NCBI GenBank assembly: GCA_041392665.1
Contig: JAWKLQ010000017.1
Span: forward strand, 1-64,000
DNA: 64,000 nt
Direction: 5' to 3'
Source of the DNA: Flavilitoribacter sp020436695
GTDB lineage: Bacteria > Bacteroidota > Bacteroidia > Chitinophagales > Saprospiraceae
The position numbers were made by a program, and so were the translations under genes. Shown piece by piece: positions 17,635 to 27,597 of this stretch. Within the stretch, counting starts at the first letter, position 1. Each line of letters begins with the position of its first letter. Below the pieces are notes generated by a model that was given only the letters and a program-made list of their open reading frames with translations, made no database searches and had not been told where the DNA came from.

Positions 17635-20600
17635 TAAAAGGATACATCGAGGCCAAACAGGAGGAATCTGGAACGTGGATAAGCTCCCTGATCGAGCCCG
17701 GGGAACAACTGCTTATTGGTGCCCGTCGCACCATTCACTTCCGGATCATACCAGGAATACCGCGACAGCAGGAAGAGATTCTGTCCGGTCACCGATAAGG
17801 TAGCCCCGGCAAGGCCGATATTTTGCAAAGGGCCGCTGGGTAGCGCATACGACAACTTGACGGTTTCCAGCCGCAGGAAAGATCCGTCCTCTACAAATTC
17901 GCTCCTTGAGAACAGAGAATTGATCCTGGTAGTAAAAATGGCCGTAGCTTTCTGGTAGTTTCGGTCCTGATCCTGTCGGTTCCAGATATCATCGGCGTAG
18001 CCTTCCTGCAGATTGTTGTTTCCGCGCAGGTAATGGGCCCGGTTGATATTGTTGTTGACCACATCATTACCATAGGACCAACGCATGAACGCATACAGTT
18101 CGAAACCTTTAAAACTGAAGCTGTTGCCGATACCGCCGGTATGCAAAGGAAGCGTATAAGCGATGGGCACGTATTCAGACCTTTCGATCAGTCCGTTCCC
18201 ATCAATATCGAAATAATCGAACTCACCGATATTATTGTCCTGTACCTTCGGAGTGGCATTGAATCGTTCCAGGTCCGTATTGATCAGACCATCCTGGATA
18301 GTGCCGTAATACACACCGATGGGTTGACCGACCCGTAGCAGTACATCATTCGGAGAGCCGCCGCTGCCCAGCGTCCGGAACCCCAGTTCCGGCTGTCCGC
18401 CCAGGTCCAGGATCTTATTGCGGTTGAAGGAAATATTGAAGTTCGTCGACCAGCGGAAATTCCCCCTGACGATATTCCGGGATTGCACTTCGAACTCCAG
18501 TCCTTTGTTCTGCAATGACCCGAGGTTCTGGATGGAGCTGCTGAAAGCAGAATAGGCCGGCAACTGTACATCGAGTAATAAGCCGGTCGTTTTATTGTAG
18601 TAGTAATTGGCGGAAAGGGTAAAGCGATCTTTGAAGAATCCAATATCCATTCCGACATTGGTCCCTTCGGTCGTTTCCCAGGTGATATCCGAATTGGCAA
18701 ACCGGCTACTGGGATCTACAGCTGTATTCAGTCCGTTGTTGAAGGGGTAGCTTACATTGGAAATATTGGCCAGTTGCAGGCCGGCATTCACCGGGATCTG
18801 GTTATTTCCGGTCACCCCGTAACCTCCTCGGAGCTTAAGCGTAGATATCAGTCGTGAGTCACGCAGGAATCCCTCTTCAGAAATGTTCCAGGCTACAGAT
18901 GCAGCGGGGAATACGCCGGTATTGTCGTTGATAAATCGACTGGACTGATCGATACGGGTCGATAAGGTCAGGATATACTTGCTTCGAAAACCGTACTGGA
19001 TCCGTCCCAGATAAGAACGTTCTCTACGATCTATGAATAGGGGCGTGGAAAGGATATTCTGCGCCGCAGCGATACTGTAGTTGCCCAATACTTCGGTATT
19101 GAACTGCTCATAACGCGTAAACAGCTGATCAAAGGTCTCTTTCCGGGCCTCAAATACCAGGGTACCGTTAATACTGTGCCCACTGTCAAAGTTTTTCTTG
19201 ATCGCGATACGGGGCTGGATCGTCCAGCGATTATCCCGAGAGTCAGTAAGATCCAGGCGGCCGTTGACGTTCCTGGATTCCCTTAACTGGCTTGGTGCAA
19301 AGTACGATCTGTCAAAGTTGTCGGTGATCAGACCGGCAGTAACCGCAAATTCCAGCCAGTCCAGCGGCTTGAACGACAGGTAAACGTTGGATGACATCCA
19401 GTCTGAACCACGGGATACATTCAGATTCTTGATCCGGTATTCCGGGCTTTCCGGCCCCGCTCCCTGACCACCATTGTTGAGGATACCCTGCGAATTACCG
19501 ATAACGTTGTCTCGGTTAATGAAGGGATTCAGGAAGTTTGATTGGGCGATGGCATTATCCGCCCGGTTGTCACCGATCAGGCCTTCGTATTCCGTGCGGG
19601 TGTACTGGATCTTCAAACCGGCAGAGAACATATCTCCGATCTTCTGATCCAGATTGAGCCTTCCGGACAGGCGTTGAAAGCCCGAATTAATGATCACACC
19701 GTCTTCATCCGCAAATCCGACGGAGGCAAAATAGGAAGTGCCGTTTTCCGTCGAGCCGGAAAAGTCCAGGTCATAAAACTGCTTGACCGTATTTTGGGTG
19801 ATCACATCCAGCCAGTTGGTACCGGAAGTATTGGTCACGCCGTATACGCCTTCCAGTAGTTGGTAGGGGTCCTGTCCTTCCAGATATTGCCGCGCGGCCT
19901 CCGGATCCGCCAGGATCTCAAATGCCCCTGGCTGTCCGGGATAAAGTACGGCATTACGGAGTCCGTTATTATCTCCGCCTTCCGTTCTTACGGTGGTAGC
20001 CCGGTACAACGCATATTCCTGCGGAGAGAGCGTCGGCAAGGTCCGGGCAAATTCCCCTACTCCATATTTTGTACTCAGGTTGATCCGGGGCTTTCCCTTT
20101 TTACCTTTTTTAGTGGTCACCACAATGACCCCGTTTGTTGCTCCTACTCCATAAAGCGCGGTGGCCGAGGCATCCTTCAGGATATCTATCGATTCGATGT
20201 CATTCGGATTGAGAAAAGCCAGCGGATTAACGGCATCGTCGCCGGAAGAAAGATAGGGAATGTTATCGATCACTACCAGTGGTGCGCCACCGGCCGAAAG
20301 AGAGGAAAGTCCGCGAATGTTAATACTGATACCCGCGCCGGGAGTACCGTCGTTAGAAACGATATTAACACCGGCAGCCCGCCCCTGTAATAGCTCCGAA
20401 ACCGAAACGGCCGCTGTATTTTCCAGCGTAGCCTGATCGATCTTGGAGACTGCGCCGGTTACATCACGCCGCATCGTTTCGATCCCGTATCCGGAGATCA
20501 CGACTTCATCCAGCACCGTGGCGGACAACTCAAGTGACACATCGATCACCGATTGGCCACCGACCGTGACTTCCTCGTTCTGAAAACCGGTATAACTAAA

Positions 20601-20822
20601 TTGAAGAATATCATTTGCCTCAACGCTGAGTTCATATTTTCCGTCGAAATCCGTAACGGTTCCCTCCGTAGTGCCCCGAATAATGATATTAACACCGATC
20701 AGCGGTTCTCCGTCGTCCGCCGAAATTACCAGACCGGTAATTGTTCGCTGGGAGTAAAGCTGCCCGATACTGATTAGGAAGCATCCCCAAAACCAGATTA
20801 AAACTTTAAGTCGCATAGGCAT
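17634..20822 (-). CDS. SusC/RagA family TonB-dependent outer-membrane transporter
   Basis: This 1062-residue transporter imports oligosaccharides across the outer membrane using TonB energy. It has a signal peptide (about 1-25), a carboxypeptidase-D regulatory-like domain (about 27-110) and the SusC linker VLDEVVISGYG. The plug contains the family signature IDILKDASATALYG followed by ATNGVIVVTTKKGK, and a 22-strand barrel domain ends in an aromatic residue (LDVSF). Length is normal. It is the first gene of the leftward run. The next gene is susD, whose first ATG shares one base with this stop. It is divergent from the DUF5060 gene, with 374 bp between. Confidence 0.97.
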   Translation of the reverse strand: MPMRLKVLIWFWGCFLISIGQLYSQRTITGLVISADDGEPLIGVNIIIRGTTEGTVTDFDGKYELSVEANDILQFSYTGFQNEEVTVGGQSVIDVSLELSATVLDEVVISGYGIETMRRDVTGAVSKIDQATLENTAAVSVSELLQGRAAGVNIVSNDGTPGAGISINIRGLSSLSAGGAPLVVIDNIPYLSSGDDAVNPLAFLNPNDIESIDILKDASATALYGVGATNGVIVVTTKKGKKGKPRINLSTKYGVGEFARTLPTLSPQEYALYRATTVRTEGGDNNGLRNAVLYPGQPGAFEILADPEAARQYLEGQDPYQLLEGVYGVTNTSGTNWLDVITQNTVKQFYDLDFSGSTENGTSYFASVGFADEDGVIINSGFQRLSGRLNLDQKIGDMFSAGLKIQYTRTEYEGLIGDNRADNAIAQSNFLNPFINRDNVIGNSQGILNNGGQGAGPESPEYRIKNLNVSRGSDWMSSNVYLSFKPLDWLEFAVTAGLITDNFDRSYFAPSQLRESRNVNGRLDLTDSRDNRWTIQPRIAIKKNFDSGHSINGTLVFEARKETFDQLFTRYEQFNTEVLGNYSIAAAQNILSTPLFIDRRERSYLGRIQYGFRSKYILTLSTRIDQSSRFINDNTGVFPAASVAWNISEEGFLRDSRLISTLKLRGGYGVTGNNQIPVNAGLQLANISNVSYPFNNGLNTAVDPSSRFANSDITWETTEGTNVGMDIGFFKDRFTLSANYYYNKTTGLLLDVQLPAYSAFSSSIQNLGSLQNKGLEFEVQSRNIVRGNFRWSTNFNISFNRNKILDLGGQPELGFRTLGSGGSPNDVLLRVGQPIGVYYGTIQDGLINTDLERFNATPKVQDNNIGEFDYFDIDGNGLIERSEYVPIAYTLPLHTGGIGNSFSFKGFELYAFMRWSYGNDVVNNNINRAHYLRGNNNLQEGYADDIWNRQDQDRNYQKATAIFTTRINSLFSRSEFVEDGSFLRLETVKLSYALPSGPLQNIGLAGATLSVTGQNLFLLSRYSWYDPEVNGATGTNKQLFPGLDQGAYPRSRFLLFGLDVSF

Positions 20823-21196
20823 ATTTTTGAGTGTAAGTAATAGGTATTTGGTTAAGGTGCATTGGAATCATCCTGCATCCGGAATGTTGGGCTAATCTAG
20901 GCAGGAGCTTAGGAATGGAATTGTTCAATTAGGTTTTTAGCATGCTCTATCGTACTTTTCAGATAATTTGCAGAACTAGCCATTGAGCAAATAAAAAATG
21001 TAAAAAAAGGCCCATATCGATCATAAAAATGGATTACCTATCAACGACAGGTTAAGCCTGCGATCTCTCCCAGAGAGCAAAACCAAAGGCCGGAAAGCCA
21101 GGAAAGTACTTTTGGATCAGAAAACTGGATAAACGAGTCGATTTGAAATTTCTACTTATATGACCTTAACCGGGAGTAAATCATAATGTATTTGAA
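20823..21196. promoter_or_regulatory. Divergent control region between the SusC run and the DUF5060 run
   Basis: These 374 bp separate two large divergent transcription units and should hold both promoters and probably the HTCS binding site. On the plus strand TACTTTTG (21107-21114) matches TAnnTTTG, 82 nt before the ATG, but I found no good -33 box. I could not identify a convincing box facing susC, nor an obvious operator repeat. Confidence 0.45.
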
Positions 21197-23050
21197 ATGC
21201 AACGAAACCAACCGTTCTTCATCGCCCTCTCGTTCGTGACTATTATATTATTTTCTGTCACTTCCCTGCGGGGTAATGATCATCCGGGACTATCCACTGC
21301 TACGATCAGCGGCGAACTAAAAAAATGGCATAAGGTCACCCTGGATTTTGACGGTCCCGAATCCGATGAACAGGCATCCGACAACCCTTTCCTCAACTAC
21401 CGGCTTAATGTAGTGTTCAGCCACGGCGACAAACGATACCGCGTACCCGGCTATTTTGCCGCCGACGGTAATGCGGCCGAAACTTCGGCAACGGGTGGCA
21501 ACCACTGGCGTGTGCATTTTGCTCCCGACGAAGAGGGAGAATGGACCTACCGAGTCAGTTTTCGAAAAGGAGAAAATATTGCAGTCGATGAGAGCGAAGA
21601 TGCAGGCCGGAGTGCTGGATTCATGGATGGCAGCACCGGCACCTTTACCGTTGGGCCAACCGATAAGATCGGCCGAGATTTCCGGGCCAGGGGAAGATTG
21701 CAGTACATCGGAGATCACTATCTGCAGTTTGCAGAAACCGGGGAGTATTTTCTCAAAGCCGGGGCCGACGCTCCCGAGAATTTTCTGTCTTACACTGATT
21801 TTGACGGCGACTTCAAAACCGATGGACATAAGGATGATTTTGTGAAGACCTGGGAAGCCCACATCCGGGACTGGCATGCCGACGATCCGCAATGGCAAAA
21901 CGGCAAAGGAAAGGGCATCATCGGTGCCGTAAACTATCTGGCCGGCAAGGGAATGAATGTTTTCTCCTTTCTCACCTGCAATATTAAAGGGGATGATCAG
22001 AATGTTTTTCCCTATACCAGTTATGAAGTGCTGAACCGGATGGATGTCTCCCGGCTCGATCAATGGGAGATCCTTTTCCAACACGCCCAGCAACTCGGCA
22101 TGTTCCTTCACTTCAAAACGCTTGAAGTAGAGAACCAGGGACTGCATGACAGGGGTGCAATGGGACCGCAACGCAAATTGTACTACCGGGAACTGATCGC
22201 CCGCTTCAGTCACCATCTGGCCCTCAACTGGAACCTCGGTGAAGAGAACGGCAAATGGAAACCTAAAAACCCCACTCCGGAGCAGTATACACCCGAGCGG
22301 CAGGCAATGACCGAATATTTTTACCGGAACGATCCCTACCGACACCCGGTAGTCATTCACAACGGTATCCTATTCGATGACCTGTTGGGTGATCGTTCCA
22401 AACTGACCGGCGCATCCGTGCAAACGCATTATCCCGATTTTCATACTGTGCACCGGGAGGTACTCCGCTGGCGAAAGCTCTCGGCCGGCTCCGGCAAACC
22501 CTGGGTGGTATGTGTAGATGAACCTGGAGATGCGCAACATGCACTCCTCCCCGATGCGGAGGATTCCGCCCATGATGTGGCCAGAAAAAATGCGCTGTGG
22601 GGCGTGCTGATGGCCGGAGGCGCGGGTATTGAATGGTATTTCGGCTATCAACACGAACACTCCGACCTATCCTGTCAGGATTGGCGTTCCCGTGATAAAA
22701 TGTGGGACCAGAGTCGGTACGCACTCCAATTCTTTGCTGAAAACGAACTGCCGTTCTGGAAAATGATCCCGGATGATGAATTTACGGAACAGGAAAACGA
22801 CTATGTTTTCTATCTGCCCGGAGAGGTATACCTATTTTATCTAAAGGAAGGGGGGCCGGTAAAGGGTGTCGATCTGCGTGCACAGGAGGGAACGTTTGAG
22901 ATCTCCTGGTTCAATCCGAGAAATGGTCACTTTTCGGGAGAAAAAATGATACAATCCGGATACAGTCGCTTCGACCTTCCGGAACCTCCGGCGGATATAA
23001 ATCAGGACTGGGTGGTGTTAATGAAAAAGAAAGTATCAGCTGAAGAATAG
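21197..23050 (+). CDS. DUF5060-domain glycoside hydrolase (TIM barrel with C-terminal collagen-binding-like domain)
   Basis: This 617-residue secreted protein has a signal peptide (about 1-26) and an N-terminal DUF5060 beta-sandwich (about 38-155, with YRVPGYFAADG and EGEWTYRVSF). A (beta/alpha)8 barrel spans about 160-520, and a small C-terminal beta domain of the 'putative collagen-binding' type (about 530-610) ends with ISWFNPRNG. Likely catalytic acids are in LNWNLGEEN (Glu349/350) and VVCVDEPG (Glu442). The architecture resembles DUF4038/GH140-like apiosidases and related hydrolases, but no characterised match can be asserted from sequence alone. It opens the rightward run. Confidence 0.75.
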   Translation: MQRNQPFFIALSFVTIILFSVTSLRGNDHPGLSTATISGELKKWHKVTLDFDGPESDEQASDNPFLNYRLNVVFSHGDKRYRVPGYFAADGNAAETSATGGNHWRVHFAPDEEGEWTYRVSFRKGENIAVDESEDAGRSAGFMDGSTGTFTVGPTDKIGRDFRARGRLQYIGDHYLQFAETGEYFLKAGADAPENFLSYTDFDGDFKTDGHKDDFVKTWEAHIRDWHADDPQWQNGKGKGIIGAVNYLAGKGMNVFSFLTCNIKGDDQNVFPYTSYEVLNRMDVSRLDQWEILFQHAQQLGMFLHFKTLEVENQGLHDRGAMGPQRKLYYRELIARFSHHLALNWNLGEENGKWKPKNPTPEQYTPERQAMTEYFYRNDPYRHPVVIHNGILFDDLLGDRSKLTGASVQTHYPDFHTVHREVLRWRKLSAGSGKPWVVCVDEPGDAQHALLPDAEDSAHDVARKNALWGVLMAGGAGIEWYFGYQHEHSDLSCQDWRSRDKMWDQSRYALQFFAENELPFWKMIPDDEFTEQENDYVFYLPGEVYLFYLKEGGPVKGVDLRAQEGTFEISWFNPRNGHFSGEKMIQSGYSRFDLPEPPADINQDWVVLMKKKVSAEE

Positions 23051-23124
23051 CATTGATCTGACCAAAGAAAAACACGGAAAAGGCGAAGCAGGAATAGCCG
23101 GCTTTGCCAAAAAGAATAATGAAT

Positions 23125-24189
23125 ATGAAGACTTACAAAATTGCAGCCGTTTACGGTGACGGTATCGGGCAGGAGATCGTTCCGGCCGGGTTAGAGGTAC
23201 TACAGACCGTTGCGCAAAAGCATGATTTCCAGCTGGATGTTACACCTTTGCACTGGGGTGCGCATCGCTATCTGGAAACGGGAGATTTTATGCCGGAAGA
23301 TGGCCTGGATCAATTAATGCGTTATGAGGCGGTGTACTTCGGGGCGGTGGGCCTTCCATCGGTGGATGACCGGCTACCTTTTAAACTCTTTACCTACAAA
23401 GTCCGCAAGGCTTTTAACCAGTATGTAAATTATCGCCCGGTTCGCCTGTTACCGGGAGTGAACGGCCCTTTGAAGTTTAAACAGGCGTCTGATGTTGACT
23501 TTGTGATCATCCGGGAGAATATCGAAGGAGAATTCGTGCAAAATGGAAAAGTATTCGATCCGGACCGGCCGCACGGCTTCGCTACCGAAACTAATTTATT
23601 TACCCGGCACGGCATTGAACAGGTAGCCCATTATTCTTTCCAACTAGCCCGCAAACGGCGTAGCAAACTGACCAATGTTACTAAGTCCAATACCCTGATC
23701 TATACGCTATACTTCTGGGATCAGGTGATTGCTGAGATCGCGCAGCAGTATCCGGATGTTATCTACGAAAAACTGTACGTGGACGCGGCCGCGGCCAGTT
23801 TTGTACTACAGCCCGAACGCTTTGACGTGATCCTGACCACCAATATGATCGGAGATATTCTCAGTGATCTGGGTGGAGCGACCATGGGCAGTCTGGGTCT
23901 GGGGCCCAGCGGGAATATCAATCCGGAGAAGGAGTTCCCGAGTATGTTCGAGCCTATTCACGGTTCGGCGCCGGATATTGCCGGAAAAGGAATCGCGAAT
24001 CCGATCGGGCAGATCTGGTCCGGGGCATTGTTACTGGAACATCTTGGAGAAGTAGCTGCCGCCGCCGATATTATTTCCGCTATTGAAAATACGGTAGGTA
24101 GCAGGATACTCACCAGAGATCTGGGAGGCAATACTTCCACACAGGAAGCAGTCCGCATCCTGATCGATGAGATAATTGGACAAGCATGA
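23125..24189 (+). CDS. Tartrate / D-malate type decarboxylating dehydrogenase (TtuC/DmlA-like)
   Basis: This beta-decarboxylating dehydrogenase belongs to the isocitrate/isopropylmalate superfamily: NAD-dependent oxidation at C2-C3 of a hydroxy acid, then CO2 loss. Visible features are the N-terminal AAVYGDGIGQEIVP, the substrate loop with RPVRLLPG, VIIRENIEGE, and the metal/NAD region TNMIGDILSDLGG followed by FEPIHGSAPDIAGKGIANP. These resemble E. coli DmlA and TtuC more than LeuB. I start at the Met at 23125 because the core fold begins there; an in-frame ATG lies 21 nt upstream. It overlaps the next gene by 4 nt (ATGA). In this setting the substrate may be a tetronate or its phosphate rather than tartrate. 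Confidence 0.88.
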   Translation: MKTYKIAAVYGDGIGQEIVPAGLEVLQTVAQKHDFQLDVTPLHWGAHRYLETGDFMPEDGLDQLMRYEAVYFGAVGLPSVDDRLPFKLFTYKVRKAFNQYVNYRPVRLLPGVNGPLKFKQASDVDFVIIRENIEGEFVQNGKVFDPDRPHGFATETNLFTRHGIEQVAHYSFQLARKRRSKLTNVTKSNTLIYTLYFWDQVIAEIAQQYPDVIYEKLYVDAAAASFVLQPERFDVILTTNMIGDILSDLGGATMGSLGLGPSGNINPEKEFPSMFEPIHGSAPDIAGKGIANPIGQIWSGALLLEHLGEVAAAADIISAIENTVGSRILTRDLGGNTSTQEAVRILIDEIIGQA

Positions 24190-24854
24190 TCCCGGATCTT
24201 ACAGCATACAATGTTATCGATCTGACCCTCACCTACGATGAAGGCATTGCCGGCTATGCTGCAAAGGAGGCACGGAAGCTGGAAACCGACGGCTGGAATG
24301 CGAAAACACTAAGTATTTACGCTCATGCGGGTACGCATATGGATGCGCCACTTCATTTCGGAATGGAAGGCACCATCGATGCATTCACACCGGTCCAGCT
24401 CATGGGTCCGGCCTGGATAGCTCAGCTGGAGCCGATAGAACCGGCCGCGCTGATCAGGCCGGAGGATCTGGGTGAGATTCGTGAGCGGGCTGTAGCCGGA
24501 GATAGCTTACTGCTTCGTACCGGTTGGAGCCGGTTTGTCTCTGATCCTGATCTATTTCGAAATCGCTTACCGCGCGTCAGCCCCGAATTGGCTCAATGGT
24601 GTGTAGATACAGGCATCCGGATGTTGGGCGTTGAGCCACCTTCCGTTGCTGATGTCAACAATCAGGATGAAGTAACCCGTATACATCGTCTGCTGTTTGC
24701 CGGTAAGGTGATCATCGTTGAAGGACTGACCAATTTAGCAGCCATCGTGCAGCCTAAAGTCTTGCTGATCGCTCTACCACTGAAAATAAGTGGTGGGGAC
24801 GGCGCACCAGCCAGAGTAATTGCCCTGGAAAGCAAAATTCCGGTAAGCGGATAA
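24186..24854 (+). CDS. Cyclase-family hydrolase (kynurenine formamidase-like fold)
   Basis: This 222-residue protein carries the metal-binding signature HAGTHMDAPLH (residues 47-57, with His47, His51, Asp53 and His57) of the cyclase/KynB family. Members hydrolyse cyclic or amide bonds, such as formylkynurenine, isatin and some lactones. The start overlaps the upstream dehydrogenase by 4 nt, so the two are translationally coupled. Inside a sugar-acid cassette, a lactonase-type ring opening is more likely than tryptophan breakdown, since no other kynurenine gene is present. That functional reading is inference. Confidence 0.82.
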   Translation: MIPDLTAYNVIDLTLTYDEGIAGYAAKEARKLETDGWNAKTLSIYAHAGTHMDAPLHFGMEGTIDAFTPVQLMGPAWIAQLEPIEPAALIRPEDLGEIRERAVAGDSLLLRTGWSRFVSDPDLFRNRLPRVSPELAQWCVDTGIRMLGVEPPSVADVNNQDEVTRIHRLLFAGKVIIVEGLTNLAAIVQPKVLLIALPLKISGGDGAPARVIALESKIPVSG

Positions 24855-24889
24855 TACCATTGATTCAACCGTTCTGAAATGACTATAAT

Positions 24890-26293
24890 ATGAATCTGAA
24901 AAGTATTGCAGTTGAAACTGCCTTTGCACAATTGCCCAAGGTACAGGAGATTGACCTCCGGAAAGCGATCCGCAAGGCTGCCCGAAAAAAAGCAGATGTG
25001 ATCATTGTACTCGATGATGACCCCACGGGCACCCAGACTGTGTATGACATTCCCGTGCTTACCACCTGGTCGGTCGACAGTATCCGGGAAGAACTACAGG
25101 CGGGATCACCACTTTTCTACATACTGACTAATTCCCGCAGTTTACAAAAAGAAGAAGCCGATCGCCTGGCTTTATTCATCGGCAACAATATTTCAGAGGC
25201 TAATCAGTCATTAGGAAAACGTTGCATGGTCATCAGTCGAAGCGACAGTACCCTCCGTGGGCATTATCCTTCAGAAGTAGAAGCCCTTGAAGTGGGTCTC
25301 GGTTATACGCACTCCGTCAATATTCTCATCCCGGCCTTTTTTGAAGGAGGTCGCTATACGATCAACAATGTGCATTACGTCCGTCAGAACGGTCATCTGA
25401 TACCCGCCGCACAAACGGCCTACGCCCAAGATCGGGTGTTTGGTTATACCCAATCCGACCTTCGCTACTGGGTGGAGCAAAAGACCGCCGGTGCGATATC
25501 TGCTAATGAAGTGATCTCCTTTTCCATCGATGAGTTGCGCACCGATGGTATCGAATTCCTCACCCAAAAACTCAACGCCTGTGAGCCAGGTACTACCTGT
25601 GTGGTCAATGCTGCCGGATATCACGACCTTCAGGTATTTGCACTGGCCCTTCTTCGATCTGATATTCAGCCGGTCTGTCGTACAGCCGCTTCATTTGTAG
25701 CGGTATTGGCGGCTATGCCCACTAAGCCCTTGTTGCAACCTGATGAGCTTGTCGAGGAGCGTCAATACGGCGGTCTGTCCGTCATTGGATCTTATGTGCC
25801 GACCACTACCCGCCAATTGGAGCACCTGCAGCAGCATACGGACCTCACTACCATCGAACTAGATATTTCCTATCTTTTGAACGCCGGAGCAGGAGCCGAT
25901 ACACTTTTGGTGAATTACTGTGAACAGATCAATCAATTGATCCGTTCGGGCCGGGACGTTGTGTTCTACACCAGCCGCGATCTGATCGCTGCCAATACCG
26001 CCGAAGAAAACCTAGCCATCGGCACCAAAATATCCGGCTTTATTACCACGATTGTCAGCCGGCTGGCTTTCCGGCCCAAATACCTGATCGCCAAAGGGGG
26101 GATCACTTCCAGCGAGATCGCAACCAGATCGCTGGGAGTAAAACGAGCGATAGTCCGGGGGCAGATCCTTCCCGGGGTACCGGTCTGGAGTTGTGGTACC
26201 GAAAGCAGGTTCCCCGGTCTGTCTTATATCGTTTTTCCGGGAAATGTAGGAGAAGCCGACGCTATTACCCAGGTAATAAAAGCACTGGCATAA
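24890..26293 (+). CDS. Four-carbon acid sugar kinase (DUF1537 / OtnK family)
   Basis: This 467-residue kinase of the DUF1537 family uses ATP to phosphorylate four-carbon sugar acids such as threonate, erythronate or 3-oxotetronate at O4. The N-terminal substrate domain has LDDDPTGTQT (41-50) and SRSDSTLRGHYP. The C-terminal nucleotide domain has LIAKGGITSSEIA and GVPVWSCGTESRFPG. Length is slightly above the usual 420-430 residues because of an N-terminal helix. Canonical partners (PdxA2, OtnC, OtnI) are absent here; the TtuC-like dehydrogenase takes the neighbouring slot. It is 35 nt after the cyclase gene and 12 nt before the transporter gene. Confidence 0.92.
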   Translation: MNLKSIAVETAFAQLPKVQEIDLRKAIRKAARKKADVIIVLDDDPTGTQTVYDIPVLTTWSVDSIREELQAGSPLFYILTNSRSLQKEEADRLALFIGNNISEANQSLGKRCMVISRSDSTLRGHYPSEVEALEVGLGYTHSVNILIPAFFEGGRYTINNVHYVRQNGHLIPAAQTAYAQDRVFGYTQSDLRYWVEQKTAGAISANEVISFSIDELRTDGIEFLTQKLNACEPGTTCVVNAAGYHDLQVFALALLRSDIQPVCRTAASFVAVLAAMPTKPLLQPDELVEERQYGGLSVIGSYVPTTTRQLEHLQQHTDLTTIELDISYLLNAGAGADTLLVNYCEQINQLIRSGRDVVFYTSRDLIAANTAEENLAIGTKISGFITTIVSRLAFRPKYLIAKGGITSSEIATRSLGVKRAIVRGQILPGVPVWSCGTESRFPGLSYIVFPGNVGEADAITQVIKALA

Positions 26294-26305
26294 AAAACTG
26301 CCCAT

Positions 26306-27553
26306 ATGAAAGGAAGGTACCTGGTAGCTATCGGCATGTTTTTGCTGGCGCTGCTTTTATACATTGATCGGATCTGTATTTCAGTAGCCAAGGAGCCCAT
26401 TGCCACAGCGCTCAACCTCAGTGATAAAGCCATGGGCTGGGTCCTCTCTGCCTTTGCCCTGGGTTATGCCTTATTCCAGATACCCAGTGGTGCACTTTCC
26501 GATCGCTACGGCCCGAGGCGGGTATTGTCCGGTATTGTTAGCATCTGGTCGGCACTGACTGCGCTGACGGGATTAGCCTGGAATTTGTTTTCACTTCTAA
26601 CCATCCGCTTTTTGTTCGGTGCGGGAGAAGCCGGAGCTTTCCCCGGCATGTCACGGGCAATCTTCTCCTGGTTCCCCTTACGGGAAAGAGGTACGGTAAC
26701 CGGTATCAATTTTTCGGGTTCCCGACTGGGGGCGGCCTTTGCACTACCTATGGTGGCGTGGATGATCGAGACCTATTCCTGGCGGTTTACCTTTTATTCT
26801 CTTGGGTTGATCGGGATCATTTGGGCTGCTATTTGGTGGCATTTTTTCCGGGATACCCCAGAAGAGATAATAAAGCTCCCGGAACGCGAACGATCTTATA
26901 TCCTGGCGAACCGACAACAGTCATTTGGCAAGGATAGCTCAGCTTCTCTCCATTGGAAAAAGCTCTACAGATCGAAGAATATGCAGTCTGCCGTGGTTCA
27001 GTACTTTGCCAGCAACTTCACTTTTTTCTTTGCACTCACCTGGCTCTTTCCTTACATCAAGGAGACTTACGACCTGGCTTCTATGGAAGCCGGTTGGTAC
27101 AGCGTAGCACCCTTCATCGCCGGAGCGGCCGGTAACTGGTTGGGCGGCATCAGAGTAGATAGCGTATACCGAAAAGGCAAATGGAATGCGTCTCGCATCC
27201 AGCCTGCTGTGCTGGGTTTTGCACTGGCCGCCGGAGGACTGATCGGCAGCATATTCATGTCCGGTCCATTCGGAGCTGTACTGATGATCAGTATTGCCAT
27301 TTTGGGGGCAGACATGACCCTACCGCCATCCTGGGCATTATGCGTCGACATTGGCAAGGAACAGGCAGGAGCGGTATCCGGCACTATGAACATGGCCGGG
27401 AATATCGGATCTTTCCTGACCGCACTGGCTTTTCCATATCTCACTGCATGGATGGGTTCCACCGATTATTTTTTCTATATGGCGGCTGCATTGAATGTGG
27501 TGGCGATATGGATGTGGTGGCGAGTACGTGCCGATCGCGGATTGGAGTATTGA
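26306..27553 (+). CDS. MFS transporter, anion:cation symporter (ACS) type
   Basis: This 415-residue inner-membrane carrier has about 12 hydrophobic helices. The loop between helices 2 and 3 carries the MFS signature (GALSDRYGPRRVL), and the first helix contains the ACS-type ALLLYIDRICISVA. ACS carriers take up organic anions, including hexuronates, galactonate and other sugar acids. Sitting 12 nt after the four-carbon acid kinase gene, it most likely imports the sugar acid (or uronate) used by this cassette from the periplasm. Confidence 0.9.
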   Translation: MKGRYLVAIGMFLLALLLYIDRICISVAKEPIATALNLSDKAMGWVLSAFALGYALFQIPSGALSDRYGPRRVLSGIVSIWSALTALTGLAWNLFSLLTIRFLFGAGEAGAFPGMSRAIFSWFPLRERGTVTGINFSGSRLGAAFALPMVAWMIETYSWRFTFYSLGLIGIIWAAIWWHFFRDTPEEIIKLPERERSYILANRQQSFGKDSSASLHWKKLYRSKNMQSAVVQYFASNFTFFFALTWLFPYIKETYDLASMEAGWYSVAPFIAGAAGNWLGGIRVDSVYRKGKWNASRIQPAVLGFALAAGGLIGSIFMSGPFGAVLMISIAILGADMTLPPSWALCVDIGKEQAGAVSGTMNMAGNIGSFLTALAFPYLTAWMGSTDYFFYMAAALNVVAIWMWWRVRADRGLEY

Positions 27554-27597
27554 GCGATCTTTCGAAGCTATACACTATCAAATCTTCTAAACGGCCT

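Noticed and set aside
21317..22360. Long open frame antisense to the DUF5060 gene (347 codons)
   Set aside because: It is a shadow of the real gene; the translation has no family likeness and the plus-strand protein has clear domains.
27181..27597. N-terminal extension of the Gfo/Idh protein
   Set aside because: It lies inside the transporter gene in another frame, and the Rossmann fold starts at 27598.
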